A stretch of 15,286 nucleotides of DNA from Cerioporus squamosus (lineage: Eukaryota > Basidiomycota > Agaricomycetes > Polyporales > Polyporaceae): assembly GCA_022592435.1 (NCBI GenBank), contig JABYQS010000694.1, forward strand, positions 1 to 15,286. Direction: 5' to 3'. The stretch's first letter is position 1. Each line of letters opens with the position of its first letter. Below are positions 1 through 10,401 of the stretch, piece by piece. Position numbers and translations under genes: made by a program. A model generated the notes under the pieces. The model did no database searches. It had not been told where the DNA came from and worked only from the letters and a program-made list of their open reading frames with translations.

Positions 1-1733
1 GATGCTGGTTCCGTGCTTACATTTACTTGCCGAGAACAGACGAGCAGAGAGACAGCCCTGACAGTACAACCGCCATACACATGCCGCAGCCTGGCACCGA
101 GCGGCGGATCTACAGCATCGGCCCGGGATCCTTACCACCACGGGTGAACTCTCCCTATTTCTAGTAGGCTGAAAGGAAATTACGTGGCAGACGTTGGTGG
201 AACAATCAGAACACGACCGACAGCTATTGGTGTCCTCGGCTGCCGACGCGAAGGTGGCGCATGAAGCACTCCAGTCCGCTAGTCCCCTCCGTATGTGCAC
301 TGGCAGCCGCTGCGCTTCTCGCCAACAGTCGTGGTGCACCAGGCCTGCTGACCCTCGTCTTCTCCCGACGGCCGCTCACGAACTTTCGCATGCGGTCGGG
401 TTCTCTTCGTTTCGCGCGGATACGCCACGGACGCTCGTACGATGCGAGCTATCTTGGTGCGTGTGGTTTCGAGTCCTCGTCATGCGTCCAAACGTCTGCA
501 GGCCTCGGTGATGTTGCGAACTGTCTCTCACGCCTACTTACAGCAATTACGTGGAATGCGCGACTTATGCTGCGCCGTCGCCGAGCCCTGCACGCTGGCC
601 TGACACCTTCCCCGCCCGCTCCCGGAAAGTTGCCCGCGCAAGGTTTGCTCGTCACAGGCGCCGCTACTCACCTCTCCGTTTAAAGCAGCTAAGGCTGACA
701 TCGCGGAAGAATCGACCGTAATAACTGCGGGTCTCATTTGCCAGGGAGCATTCGACGATCCGCCCGCTCAACGCTCCTCGCTAACTTTGTCCTGGCCACC
801 CGACGCTCGCACCATATTTACGCCCTGTCATTACTGCGTGCTGTTGAGCTGCTCCAGTCGGTCGCCACATTCGGGTACCTCGTCCTTCTAGCCCACCCTG
901 CATGCGCACCATGCCCTCTTTGTTGGAACACCACCGGTCCACCGTGGGGTCTCCGGCAGACAGTCGCTCCCTGAATGCTCTCGTTTATCCAGCTTCTGTG
1001 CCAAGCTACCGGGCTCGACAGACCCACGAACGCAGAAGTCGGAACGGCTAGCCCCGCCGCGAACTCTCTTCGTCCTTCCCGCGGAACCTCCAGACACGAC
1101 CGCGTATCTAAGCCGAGGAAGCCTGCCAGCCAAGCGCCGCGGCCGGCGACCTACAGTGCGCAGTATCGCCGGGAGCCCGAGTTTCGAACAGAACCGTCAA
1201 TTCTCGAACTGGGCGGCGGCGCTTGAGTCTCCCGCGTACAATGCGTGCTAGCTCCAAGCTGACAAGCCCAACGTCCGCTTAACAGCTAATGGTTACGGCA
1301 CAACTGCCTCCGCGTCGTTCTCTGGGCTTAAACCTTCTTCGATTTCGGCTCGCTTCTTCGGCCTGTCAATTTCCCGAATCAATGGGGGACCATTGTATGT
1401 TTAATACATAGTCGGGCAGGTACGGCCGTCCCGAAGTCAAAATTGAATGCTAATCACCCAAATCCAGAGCCGAAACCTAAACCCAAAAGGACGTTGACAC
1501 TGCTCCCGGGCCCGGGCCCGCTGCCGCTGCTCGCACCGGTATCTCAGCTACCAGCGACGTGTGGCCACGCGTCCGGTAGGAACTCATGCATGACGCGATA
1601 CGTGCAGCAATCCCTCGGCATCAGTGGAAATCGGTTCGCCGTCGACATCAACGCGGGCCACGGCCATCGCGACCACGTCGACGTCGACGGGACCTGCGAC
1701 ACGTCCCATGCGTCCACTCCAGTGCCTGCCTTC

Positions 1734-1749
1734 CCTGCCTGCCTGCCTG
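1734..1749. repeat. (CCTG)4 microsatellite
   Basis: Four perfect CCTG units in a row, inside a pyrimidine-rich stretch of the gene-free left region. Likely a replication-slippage repeat with no evident function. Confidence 0.85.
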
Positions 1750-2549
1750 GCTTCTCCCACCGTCCGTGACCTGTGCGATTGCCAGTGCCCCAGCCTTCTC
1801 GGGGCTGCCGACTCGTATTCGTCACTCGGACACGAATGCTGGAATGAAGAGCTGCTCTGATGGACCGTCCGTCCCACGGACTCGCCGAGTCGGACGCGCA
1901 TCCCAGTGCCCGCGGACTCCGAACGGTTGGTGCAACCCGCATAACGCCGTGCGTAGTGCGCAGGGCGTTACCGTATCCTGGGAGACGGCCTCTACTTCAA
2001 GCAGTACGGTACGTGTCGCGCAACTGGAGTCTGGGGACGCGCCGGTTGCACATACGCCGTACTGGTACTGGCACAGGCACTGAAACACCAGCGCCCTGTG
2101 GCCCCGCGCGGCAGAAGCCAGGTCCAGGTCCAGGATCACGATCCGTCGATGCGCGATGCGTCGACACACTGATACACTGGCACGATAGACGATAAACGAT
2201 AGACGACGCACGACACAAGACACACGACACACCCACGCGCACACGCGCCCGAGCCTAATCCAGAGGCCCGGAGCCGGCACAACTCACAGCGGCAATGCAG
2301 CAGGCGTTCGTCGTCCCGGGTTGTTCTTATTGTCAAAATCGCGCGCAGTACTTGTACTTGGCTGCCATCACCGCTCACCCGCACCCGCACAGCCTGCAGG
2401 CACTCGTCGCACGGCCATGGCCACTGTAACGCAAGTTTCCAAAACCGCGGTCCAAGTAAGTACTACTTGGCTGGATTCAGATACTTGCAAGGGTCAAGAC
2501 CACCGTGGTCCGTAGGAAGCCGAAACACCTGAGCCAAGACCTCCAGCGT

Positions 2550-2569
2550 GCTCGCTCGCTCGCTCGCTC
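2550..2569. repeat. (GCTC)5 microsatellite
   Basis: Five perfect GCTC units. Simple slippage repeat in intergenic DNA; may be length-polymorphic between strains. Confidence 0.9.
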
Positions 2570-2955
2570 ACAACTCGCGTGCACGACTCCGATACTACCC
2601 ACTCCGAGGGATCTGCGCCGCTCTTCGCGTCCGCATGCATGGAGCCGTGTGCGATCTGGGTGAGCGTGCCGTCCCTACATGTGCGGTTCATCTGGGGAGA
2701 TTCCGGCATACCAGCAGCTATGTGCATGGCTGGTAGGGACGCGTCCGGATTCTGGAGTGCGGCCCGGCCCCCGGGGCGTTTGTGGCGTGGAGGCGGCGGG
2801 GGTACTGTATGGTTTCACGAGGCTCTCGGCCTTCTCAGCCTCTCGTCGCACAGGCTGGCAAGTCCGGATCCGGCTGGGATTCAGCGGGATAGGTACCACA
2901 CACTGACGGGGTTTCTTCTTTGGGAGGTGCGTGCAATGTGCACTGTGTACGAGTA

Positions 2956-2969
2956 CATACATATGTATG
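2956..2969. repeat. Perfect 14-bp palindrome
   Basis: CATACATATGTATG reads identically on both strands, in a TA/TG-rich patch. It could extrude as a small cruciform or bind a dimeric factor, but it lies more than 2.6 kb from any gene start and no function is implied. Confidence 0.8.
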
Positions 2970-3076
2970 CCGTTCGATCGTGTTGCATATGTACGCATCG
3001 TGCTCTTCTAGCCTCATCAGAACGACGCGAAGCGAGTCCTAGTCTAGTGTCAACGCACACCCGGGGCCCGCCGCTG

Positions 3077-3107
3077 GTACATGTGTGTGTGTGCGCGTGT
3101 GTGTGCA
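3077..3107. repeat. Alternating purine-pyrimidine (TG/CG) tract
   Basis: Thirty-one consecutive bases alternate purine and pyrimidine, mainly TG steps with a central CGCG. This composition is prone to left-handed Z-DNA under negative supercoiling and to length polymorphism. It lies in gene-free DNA. Confidence 0.8.
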
Positions 3108-4404
3108 GCTGGGAATTTTTGCAACTCGACATGTGCGCCCGGGTGTGTGGGCGTGCGCAATAACAATAGCTATAGACGACATCAAGGAGTAGGTGAGTAC
3201 TAGTACATACCACTGGCACGCGGGCCCAGGCAGCCAGCCGGGGCGCGTATACGGCCAATGCCAATGCTAGTCCTGACCCGCAGGTTGCCTGACGCCTTGC
3301 GCCTTGCGGGGAGGCCCGACGGGCGCATTGGCGGGGTTCGCCCCGGGACGGTGGGCGTCGGCAAGGACATCACTTGCACATCGCTGCAGCCTTGTGTGGC
3401 CCGTGGGTGACTGGTATGGACGTCCGAGCCCGCAATCGTACGAGGCACTAGACCCTGCAAGTCCGTCGGCGTATCGTAGGACCAAGGTGCATGGCGGCGG
3501 CGGCGGTCACGGTGGTGGTGCGAGCAAGGACAGCACTGAGCAACAGTGGACGCTTGCGGCGCGCAGTCGGATAAGGCGCGTTCCCTGCAGCCAGTGGGCG
3601 GTGGACAGGCCCGCTCACGGGTGCTTGTGTGACGGCGTCGTGCTTGAGACGAGCCGGCTGCGACGTCTGAGATCTGAATGCGCGCTGCTGTCCGATGGTG
3701 CGCGTTAGGACTCGCAGCCGCACTCGACCCTGGGGTTCTGCTCGCCGAAGAACGAGAACCGTCGCGCCGGGTGGAGAGGTCGTGCGCGAGCACGTACTCG
3801 TAAACGGTACTGGGCGTCCGCTGCTATTATGCCGGGGTAAGTCTGCGGTTATACAATGGCATTTACACGATACGTACGGGAAGAGGGAGAAGGGGCGAGC
3901 TGGCTAGAGGACGTCTCCGGTGTGACGAAGTCGACGAGTGGTAGGCCGGGGATTCGTGGAGGGTGTTCGGCCTCGAGTTTGCAGCATGCTCGGGCTGCAG
4001 TGGTCCGAGTCCGCGGACGGGTTCCGACGGAGCTACATATGTGAGTTCCACAGACCTGCGGCGAGGCGAGTTGTCCTGGACGGTACTCAGCAAGTAAGTA
4101 TGTACAATGTGTGGGAGGCAGCCGGGACGAGCGGAGAGTGAAAGTTGAATGTCGCAGCGCAGGCGAGAACGCGGGGAGAGTGCGGCGAGTAATGGAGGCG
4201 GGCTTGTGCGAGACTCGTGGTGATGGAGGAGGGCAGACGGATCAGGCGTGAGTGTGCTTCTGTGCGAGCTCGAGCTGGGCAGACGCGAGTATTACGTGCC
4301 TTGCGCGCTGCGACTTCTCACGTCGCGTCGCGGGGCGTGCGACGATCGCCGCCGCCGCTGTCGCCTCTGGCCACGGCGGGATCGCAGCGCGCGTCATGCA
4401 CCGA

Positions 4405-4426
4405 GGCGGGGGCGGGGGCGGGGGCG
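4405..4426 (+). repeat. G5C tandem GC-box-like block
   Basis: Three G5 tracts separated by single C, flanked by GG on both sides. It has the GGGGCGGGG look of GC boxes and can form a two-tetrad G-quadruplex; only three tracts reach three or more G, so a classical three-tetrad quadruplex needs an outside tract. It lies about 1.2 kb upstream of the zinc-finger start codon. Confidence 0.6.
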
Positions 4427-5391
4427 GCGTGCCGGGCGCAGAGGCGGAGGGCTGGGCTGCCACTGTCGGAGGCGCACGGTGGCCAGATGGGGGATAGCGA
4501 GATTCGAGGGCGATCGGAGATTTAGGGTAAGTTAGCAGCAGCGTGAGCTTAGATCGCAGGGAGATCGCGCGGAGAACCGCATCGATATCGGCCGCTCTTG
4601 TCGAGACTCGAGACTCGCCAGAGCTAGGGCCCGCGTTCGTTCCCTGTCAGCCATGCCACCTGCGCCCGCCCAGGCCGTGCCCTGTGCGCGCACCCGGGCC
4701 TCCGCTGGCCGCCGCAGAGCATCACACAGGCAGCGACGCCGAGGACGACGGGGGCTGCGAGGGCGCGGGCAGGGAAGGGAGACAGAGGCCCGGGCGCGAG
4801 CTGCCAATCAGGGCGGGCGCCAGGCGGGCAGACAGAGGCTGAGCTTCAAGCTTCACATCGGGCGTCCGGTGGCAATGCGCCTCTCGCTCTCGCTCTGCAA
4901 ACACACAGGCAGTGCGCGTGTCCTGGCTGTGTGCGGCGACGTATACGTGGGCGTCACGGCAGCTGCAGTCCTGCACCGTCCTCGTCCCAGCACCGTCTCC
5001 AGCCTCAGCGCTGCCTCAGCCCGCCAGCAGCTGTGTCCCTTCTTCCGCCAGTGCCAGTGCCAGTGCGCCCCGCGGCCCAGTCCGAGTCCGAGTCCGCCGC
5101 CGTCCTTGTCTGTCGCTGACCAACGCCCGTCTGCGGCCGTGCGCGACACATCGCTCTCGCTGCACAGCCCGCCGATCCAGCAGAGGCACCGACCCCGTGC
5201 GCGTGCTATTTCTCGCAGAACGTTCTTACGACATTACGACTCGACGACCCGTTCCATTCCAGCCCAAGGGCCCGCCCGCTCGCCCGCCCGTCCCTCTCTC
5301 CGTCTCCGTCTTTGCGTGCCGTCCGCCCGGATCTGAGGTGGTCTTTGCAGCGCGCAGACGCCTGGCCGGGACTCATTACGGTGCCCCACGA

Positions 5392-5519
5392 ATTGGCCGC
5401 GCCTCCCGATCACATCCGCCCCGCGGTTCCTGAAAAGCCGAGCTTGGGCATTGTGCGGCTCCCATTGGCCTGCGAGGTAAGGGCCTCCTTCCATATCCGT
5501 GCGCAGAGCGGTCTATATA
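5392..5519 (+). promoter_or_regulatory. Core promoter of the zinc-finger gene (two inverted CCAAT boxes and TATA box)
   Basis: ATTGG (CCAAT on the minus strand) occurs at 5392-5396 and within CCATTGG at 5462-5468. A TATATA box sits at 5514-5519. The TATA box is about 95 bases before the first downstream ATG at 5613, so transcription starting about 30 bases past it would give a leader of roughly 60-70 nt, C-rich and free of upstream ATGs. This placement is the main reason for choosing 5613 as the start rather than extending the open frame upstream. The bound factors (HAP/NF-Y-type complex and TBP) are inferred from motif knowledge. Confidence 0.65.
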
Positions 5520-5612
5520 CATAAGCCGTCTCTACCCCCATCCGTCCATCCGCCCTCCCCAGTCTGGACCACAACCCCGCCCCGTCCGCTCCTTGTCCCA
5601 GGCGAACTCCCC

Positions 5613-7392
5613 ATGCTCTCCCACCGCCGCCGCCAGCCACAGATGGACGCCGCGCCCTCTGTCCATTTCCACTTCGCCGCCCACCCGTCCCCCCCGTCCC
5701 ACCACCAGCCTCTCCATTTCAGCTACTTCCCCGATCGCCTCCCCGACCGCCGCACCCCTGCCTCCCACTCGTCGTTTGTCCGTGCATCTGCCCCCCGACA
5801 GATGCAGCCCTTCGCGTCTCAGTTCCTCCCCTCGTCCTTCCGCTCAACTTATTCCATGAACTCCTCCTCCTCGGGCTCCGCGTCCTTCGGCGTCGACCCC
5901 AGTCCAATGGGCTCTCCGTACGAGGTCTCCGAGGCAGACCTCCGCAACGCTACCGTCACCAGCAGCGGCTCACAGCAGTACCCGTCCGAGCAGTACTCGC
6001 AGTCGTGGTCGCAGGTCGGGGAGCAGTCCCACTCGCAGTACGCAGACTCCTACTCTCCTCCCTCCTACGACCTCCCTCCGCCCGCCGCCGCGTCCACATC
6101 TGCGGACGGTGCGTATGCGCACTCCTCCGTCAAGGCAGAGGAGCACATGGAGTCCTACACGGCCGGCATGTACTTGCCCCCGTACGCGGACCACCTCCAG
6201 TCCCCGAACCACCTGCCGGAGCAACAGCAGCACTCGCCCTCCTTCTCGTACTCGCTCCCCCAGTACCACTCCGGGTCTCCCGCGCAGCAGCCGATGACCT
6301 ACGCATACAGCCACGACGGCCAGCCGCACGCGAGCGGTTCGTCCGAGGTGGCTAACATGTCTTCGTATATGCTTGCCGCCCCCGCCGCGCAGCTGCAGTA
6401 CCCGGACTACGCTGCCGACAGCGAGGTGCCCCGCTACGTCCACCCCGCACAGGTTTCACCCGCTATATCTCCCAGTTCGCCCTTTGCACAACTGCAGGAC
6501 ATCCCGCAGGGCCAGAGCCTCGACCCGCGGTTCACCATGAACGATCCGATGCAGACCGCCCTGGGCGGCGGCGGCGGCGGCCCGAGCCCGTCGGAGGACT
6601 TCGACTTCGACAGCGGCGGCAGTGTCAGTGGGGGCGACTCGCCCTTCATCCCTGGGGCGTCCGCGCCTATCCCGGTTCCGGCGGGTGGTTCAGAGCGCAA
6701 GCGGCAGCGCTCGGTCAGCTTCACGAGCTCGGAGGAGGACGACTTCTCCGCCGGGAGCGGCGGCGACTCGGAGCACGACGACGACTACGACGACGGAGAG
6801 TTTGTGCAGGGCTCCTCGAGTTCGCGCTCGCGGCGGCGCCACGGGCAGGGCGACGGCGAGTTCATGCCTGGGATGGGGAGCCCGTCGACGTCGATCGGCT
6901 CCGGCTCGATGTCCGTGGGTGGTCGCCGGCTCGCGCCGCCGGTCCCCGTGCCCAACCTGACGAAGAAGAGCCGCGGCCGGAGGGTGCCGACTGCGCAACA
7001 GGTCGTGTCCGAGGGCGCGGTGCAAAAGGTGCGTGGACGTCATTGCGCCTGCCGGCGAGCTGCGCGTGCTTTTGGGACTCTGCCGCTAATGCGTTCTTCT
7101 TTCTTCTTGCGGCATCAACAGCGCGGGTACATGTGCAAGGTGCCCGGGTGCGGGAAGTGCTTCGCGCGCGGCGAGCACCTCAAGCGGCATGTGCGGAGCA
7201 TCCACACGAACGAGAAGCGTGAGTGGCAGGACTTCATGTGTTGGGCGTCGGACGCGGTGCTGACGGCTCGATCTTCTAGCGCATAAGTGCCCTTACCCGG
7301 GGTGCGGCAAAGACTTCTCCCGGCACGACAACCTCGGCCAGCACATGCGCGTGCATAAGGGCTTCACTGCGCCCAAGGCTGGCCGTGCGTGA
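5613..7392 (+). CDS. C2H2 zinc-finger transcription factor, Msn2/Msn4-like
   Basis: Predicted nuclear DNA-binding regulator. Exons are 5613-7028, 7122-7218 and 7280-7392, giving 541 aa. The introns are 93 nt (GTGCGT...CAACAG, CTAAT branch site) and 61 nt (GTGAGT...TTCTAG). Residues 1 to about 460 are low-complexity, rich in Ser, Pro, Gln, Tyr and His, with a Gly6 run and an acidic block after about residue 371, as expected of an activation region. Basic clusters at 361-366 (ERKRQR) and 451-457 (KKSRGRR) are candidate nuclear signals; S367 and S369 after the first fit RxxS kinase sites. Finger 1 is C477, C482, H495, H500 and finger 2 is C508, C513, H526, H530, joined by a TNEKP linker. Predicted base-contact residues (R-E-H-R, then R-D-N-Q) match yeast Msn2/Msn4, which bind AGGGG stress elements. 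Orthology and the stress role are inferred; the two-finger C2H2 identity is clear. Confidence 0.9.
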
Positions 7393-7724
7393 GCCCGGCT
7401 CGACCTTCAGGCCTGGCGTTCAACGTTCATCCCCCCCTCCCGCATCTCACCACACCACACCACCCCAGTGCCCAGTCCCCTCCCCGAGTTCGAGTCATTG
7501 TTTTCCTATCCTTGGGTTCCAGCGTTGGGTTAGACGGGGCCGTCCCCCGCATCACATCACGCCTTGTTTACGATTTGCGACGACCTCCTGGTTTTTCTTT
7601 CGTTCCCTCTTCCTGTTCGCTCGTCATCTACCGTTGGAGTTTCCGGAGTTCTACGCTTATGCCGCCCCCTCTTCCTCTTCCTTGCCCTTGCACTCTCCCT
7701 TGTTTGGAGGATTCGTCGGGTGCA

Positions 7725-7760
7725 GGTCTCGGTCTCGGTCTCGGTCTTGGTCTTGGTCTT
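7725..7760. repeat. Six tandem hexamers, (GGTCTC)3(GGTCTT)3
   Basis: Six consecutive GGTCTY units, with a clean switch from GGTCTC to GGTCTT after the third copy, followed shortly by a C12 run at 7771-7782. It lies about 330 bases past the zinc-finger stop codon, so it may be transcribed in its 3' untranslated region. Simple-repeat origin is likely. Confidence 0.9.
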
Positions 7761-7910
7761 ATTTTGGTTGCCCCCCCCCCCCACCCCAGGTTTTTGTTTG
7801 TTTGACGATCATTATTCCCAGTCACATCCAGTCAACATCGTTATCCGCTCCATGATCTCCGGGCTGTTCGTCTCGCCTCGCAATCCTGTCACCGTTCAGT
7901 TGTACCATCG

Positions 7911-7961
7911 CCCCCCCGCTCCCCCATCCCCCATCCCCCACGACCCCACGACCCCATCCCC
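7911..7961 (-). repeat. Seven-tract G-quadruplex / i-motif candidate
   Basis: On the plus strand there are seven C-runs of lengths 7, 5, 5, 5, 4, 4 and 4, separated by 2-4 bases, all within 51 bp. The minus strand therefore carries seven G-tracts of four or more with very short loops, far above the four tracts needed for an intramolecular quadruplex. It lies about 520 bases past the zinc-finger stop. The structural potential follows directly from sequence; any role in transcript termination or replication is unproven. Confidence 0.8.
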
Positions 7962-8070
7962 AATGGACCTTGCCTTGTGTGTATCATGTGCTCTTGTCTG
8001 TATCGCTTATCCATCCCTCTCACCCCGTCTGCCCTGCTGTATTCATAATTGTATCCGGTCACTCGGTCTC

Positions 8071-8118
8071 CCGTATCATATCCGTATCCGTATCAGTACC
8101 AGTACCAGTAGCAGTATC
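8071..8118. repeat. Imperfect hexamer array (CCGTAT / CAGTAC type)
   Basis: A run of degenerate six-base units (CCGTAT, then CAGTAC/CAGTAG variants). Decayed microsatellite in intergenic DNA. Confidence 0.7.
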
Positions 8119-8169
8119 CATATTCGTATCATATGTGCATTATGACATGTTCCGTGCTACGTGCTACAC

Positions 8170-8200
8170 GCTCTGTGCTCTGTGTGCTCTGTGTGCTCTG
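8170..8200. repeat. GCTCTGTGT-type short tandem repeat
   Basis: The motif GTGCTCTGT recurs about three times in succession. Short tandem repeat with no coding content. Confidence 0.75.
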
Positions 8201-8493
8201 CGAATGCCGGCGACGGCGACGGTGACGCGTCAACGCTGCGCCGTCCGAGGCGTCGGTGCGGCGACCGTCACGCGTCAGTCAGTGTCTCTCGAGTTGACTC
8301 GATTTCCAGACAGCTGACAGCACCAGTGCTCATGACGTTCGAACTGTCCGAGTCCGACTCCCGGGCCTCCCAAGCGTCGACTCGGCGCCACGCCGACGGG
8401 CCCGCCCCCGACGCTCAGGCTCAGTGCGTGCCCGGGCCTCGCACGAATTCGCCCAGGTGGTTTCAGGTCGTGTGTGCGCATCATCCTGCGGCA

Positions 8494-8515
8494 GTGCGGG
8501 TGCGGGTGCGGGTGG
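8494..8515. repeat. (GTGCGG)3 tandem repeat
   Basis: Three GTGCGG units followed by a GTGGGC variant; G-rich on the plus strand. Simple repeat in gene-free DNA. Confidence 0.75.
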
Positions 8516-8580
8516 GCGCGGCGCCGCGCTCGCTCAGGCTGGTGCGAAGTTCCTGCCTATTCTACTGTGCGATGGCTGAT

Positions 8581-8608
8581 AGTCCACGGTCTACAGTCCA
8601 CGGTCCAC
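8581..8608. repeat. Tandem duplicate of a 14-bp unit
   Basis: Two adjacent 14-mers, AGTCCACGGTCTAC and AGTCCACGGTCCAC, differ at one base, and a third partial copy (AGTCC) follows. Local duplication with no evident function. Confidence 0.8.
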
Positions 8609-10401
8609 AGTCCGCTGGTGCTATCGTCGAGACTCGAGACACGTCACACCCCGCACTGCGTTCCTGGAAATCCCAATCCTGACGGCGGAGATCGCTGAGA
8701 ACTTGAAGCAGCGAGCACCGTCCGCGATGTCGGGCGGCAGCACAGCCCTCTACGCTGGGTCCAGGCTACTTACTCGGAGGTGGCGCATTGACGGGGCAGT
8801 ATAGCCAAAGATGAGCCGTGAGCCGTGCCGTGGGGGCCCACCGACGACCGCGGCGACGGTGACGCTGCGGCCGCTGGACTTGCGCGTGGGGAGGAATTGA
8901 GGCGCAGCGAGGTCCGACGTCGGTCGGGACTCGGATTGCGGCTCCAACTTGCGCCTTTGGGCGGGCGGGGAACGCGGGACTCGGGACGCGGGACAGCGGG
9001 ACGGGGCACTCCGCGGCTGCGGCATGCAGCGCTCGCTGGGTCACCGTAGGTCCGACCCGAGGGACGATTAGCCACTTACAGCCTCCGAGTCCGAGAGCCG
9101 CCAGCTGTCCGAGAGCTTTGGCGAACCCAGTCCACCCCGCGGCGAGTGACTAGTGATGCGTTCGTTCGTGCGCATGCGTCGGGAGACATCCTTCAAGTCT
9201 GCCAGTGATCGGGCCCCGGGGCGTGCTTGCTGCTAGCTGGATCGAGAGCAGTAATTGCGCTGCTGCGCAGACGACCGGGACAGCTCCCGTGTCCTGCCGG
9301 CGCCGAGTCGAGTTAGTGTGCGCGTGGAACGCGCCTGCGTAATAGCCATAGACAGTCCCATCCAGTAAGTCTAACGTCGGCATGGTCGATCGGCATTCAT
9401 ACCGCACCCACCCAGCATGGCCACCCCCTAGTATACTGCCGCGCTGCCCCGCACTGGTAGTGTAACCAAAACGAGGTACACACAAAGTCGCGGAAGACCG
9501 TATATGGATGACAAGCCCACAGCACAAAGCACCGTGCATTGCATTGCCTATCTTTGATCGGAGGGCTGGGGTTAGCGGAGCCTGTTCTGTCGTCGGTATT
9601 GTGCGCTGACGCTGCAGGGAAACAATGCAAATATAGGGCTGCCTGAGCGGACGGATGCACGTCAGCATGCCTCAGGGACGCAGGAGTGGTTAATGTTGAC
9701 CGCTGAGTTGCACCATGACAAGGCCTCTGGAGTTGCCACCCTCGCGCCCGTGGCAAGCAACGAGCCCTGAAGCCACCCCGCCAGAGGACGACCAATCTCC
9801 ACTCCTGAACGCTGACCGTTGAACGATCAGCTGCGTGGAGGCACAATGACACAATCATATGCGCACTAACCGGCGGCACCTGCAGCAGTCGATCACATTA
9901 ATTATTCCCGATACGAGCGGCTCTCCAAAGCTCACCCGGCTGCTTCGCTACAGAATTGCAAAAAAGTACTAGTCAGTTGTCTGACATGCCTTCTGGCACT
10001 CACCTTTGTCCCGCGAGTCTGGCTCTTGTCACCTGTTATCGTGTCTCACCATTCTACCCGCTATTCACGGCTGAAATGAGGCATATAATCATACAGGCAT
10101 TACTGGTGATGATACAATGCTAGTTCCGAGGAATGGAGCGGCAGATGCTGGACACGAGCGCAACACGATCCCTTCAGTGTGAGACACGGCCATGCGGAGG
10201 ACAAGGCCGACTCACAATATAACGAGGTATGTGCACAGCGAGTGTCAAACCATGGACGCGGAGACGAGCAGCAGCGGAGCGAGAACATATTTGGCAGGAC
10301 GCAGCCGAGGATTCGGCGGGAATGGAGAGGACGGTAGAGAGACGGCGATGGAGCGATGGCGTGGCGAGGCCATCCACTTGAGACCAGTGCGTGCCTCGAG
10401 G

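Larger units (their letters stand above)
1..5460. other. Long gene-free stretch, upstream of the zinc-finger gene
   Basis: I see no supportable gene here on either strand. Open frames of 60-200 codons exist, but they are short, overlap one another on both strands, have arginine/serine/proline-rich translations typical of GC-rich non-coding DNA, and show no family motif or believable exon chain. The stretch is scattered with short tandem repeats (CCTG, GCTC, TG/CG, G5C, AGTCCG units), a 14-bp palindrome and no recognisable transposase, reverse transcriptase, LTR or terminal inverted repeat. The last several hundred bases, from about 4600, are probably promoter or distal control DNA of the downstream transcription factor. 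A rapidly evolving lncRNA or a heavily decayed element cannot be excluded by eye. Confidence 0.6.
7393..10401. other. Gene-free stretch between the zinc-finger gene and centrin
   Basis: The first part, to about 8000, is strikingly C+T-rich on the plus strand and should contain the 3' untranslated region of the zinc-finger gene; its open frames translate to repetitive Ser/Val/Leu or Pro strings created by tandem repeats. From about 8150 to 10400 there are scattered simple repeats and no open frame with a recognisable domain. The centrin gene, on the minus strand, ends at 10402, so the two genes converge on this stretch and it is probably a shared 3' region plus unexplained spacer. I cannot place poly(A) sites. 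Confidence 0.6.

Noticed and set aside
261..683. 140-codon open frame starting with a signal-peptide-like hydrophobic stretch
   Set aside because: No conserved domain, cysteine pattern or splice context; composition is Arg/Ser/Leu-rich like neighbouring non-coding frames, and other frames overlap it on both strands.
3200..3793. 197-codon minus-strand open frame
   Set aside because: Arg/Ser/Pro-rich, no motif, and overlapped by equally long plus-strand frames; expected by chance in GC-rich DNA with few stops.
4653..5336. 227-codon open frame upstream of the zinc-finger gene
   Set aside because: Translation is Arg/Pro/Ser low-complexity driven by GC-rich repeats; it lies where the promoter of the zinc-finger gene is expected.
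5499..5612. Extending the zinc-finger protein upstream of 5613 in the same frame
   Set aside because: No in-frame ATG exists there, and the TATA box at 5514-5519 lies inside the stretch, so it should not be in the transcript.
7564..8145. 193-codon open frame with hydrophobic stretches
   Set aside because: The apparent membrane segments come from pyrimidine-rich 3' flanking DNA and the GGTCTY hexamer array (Val-Ser/Val-Leu repeats); not a real protein.
4600..8640. 15-bp sequence GTCGAGACTCGAGAC shared between 4600-4614 and 8626-8640
   Set aside because: It is an internally repetitive GAGACTC string, flanks do not match, and no element boundaries or target-site duplications are visible; not enough to call a dispersed repeat.
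9150..9879. Two overlapping minus-strand frames of 172 and 160 codons
   Set aside because: No recognisable domain, splice pattern or codon bias; they compete with each other in different frames.
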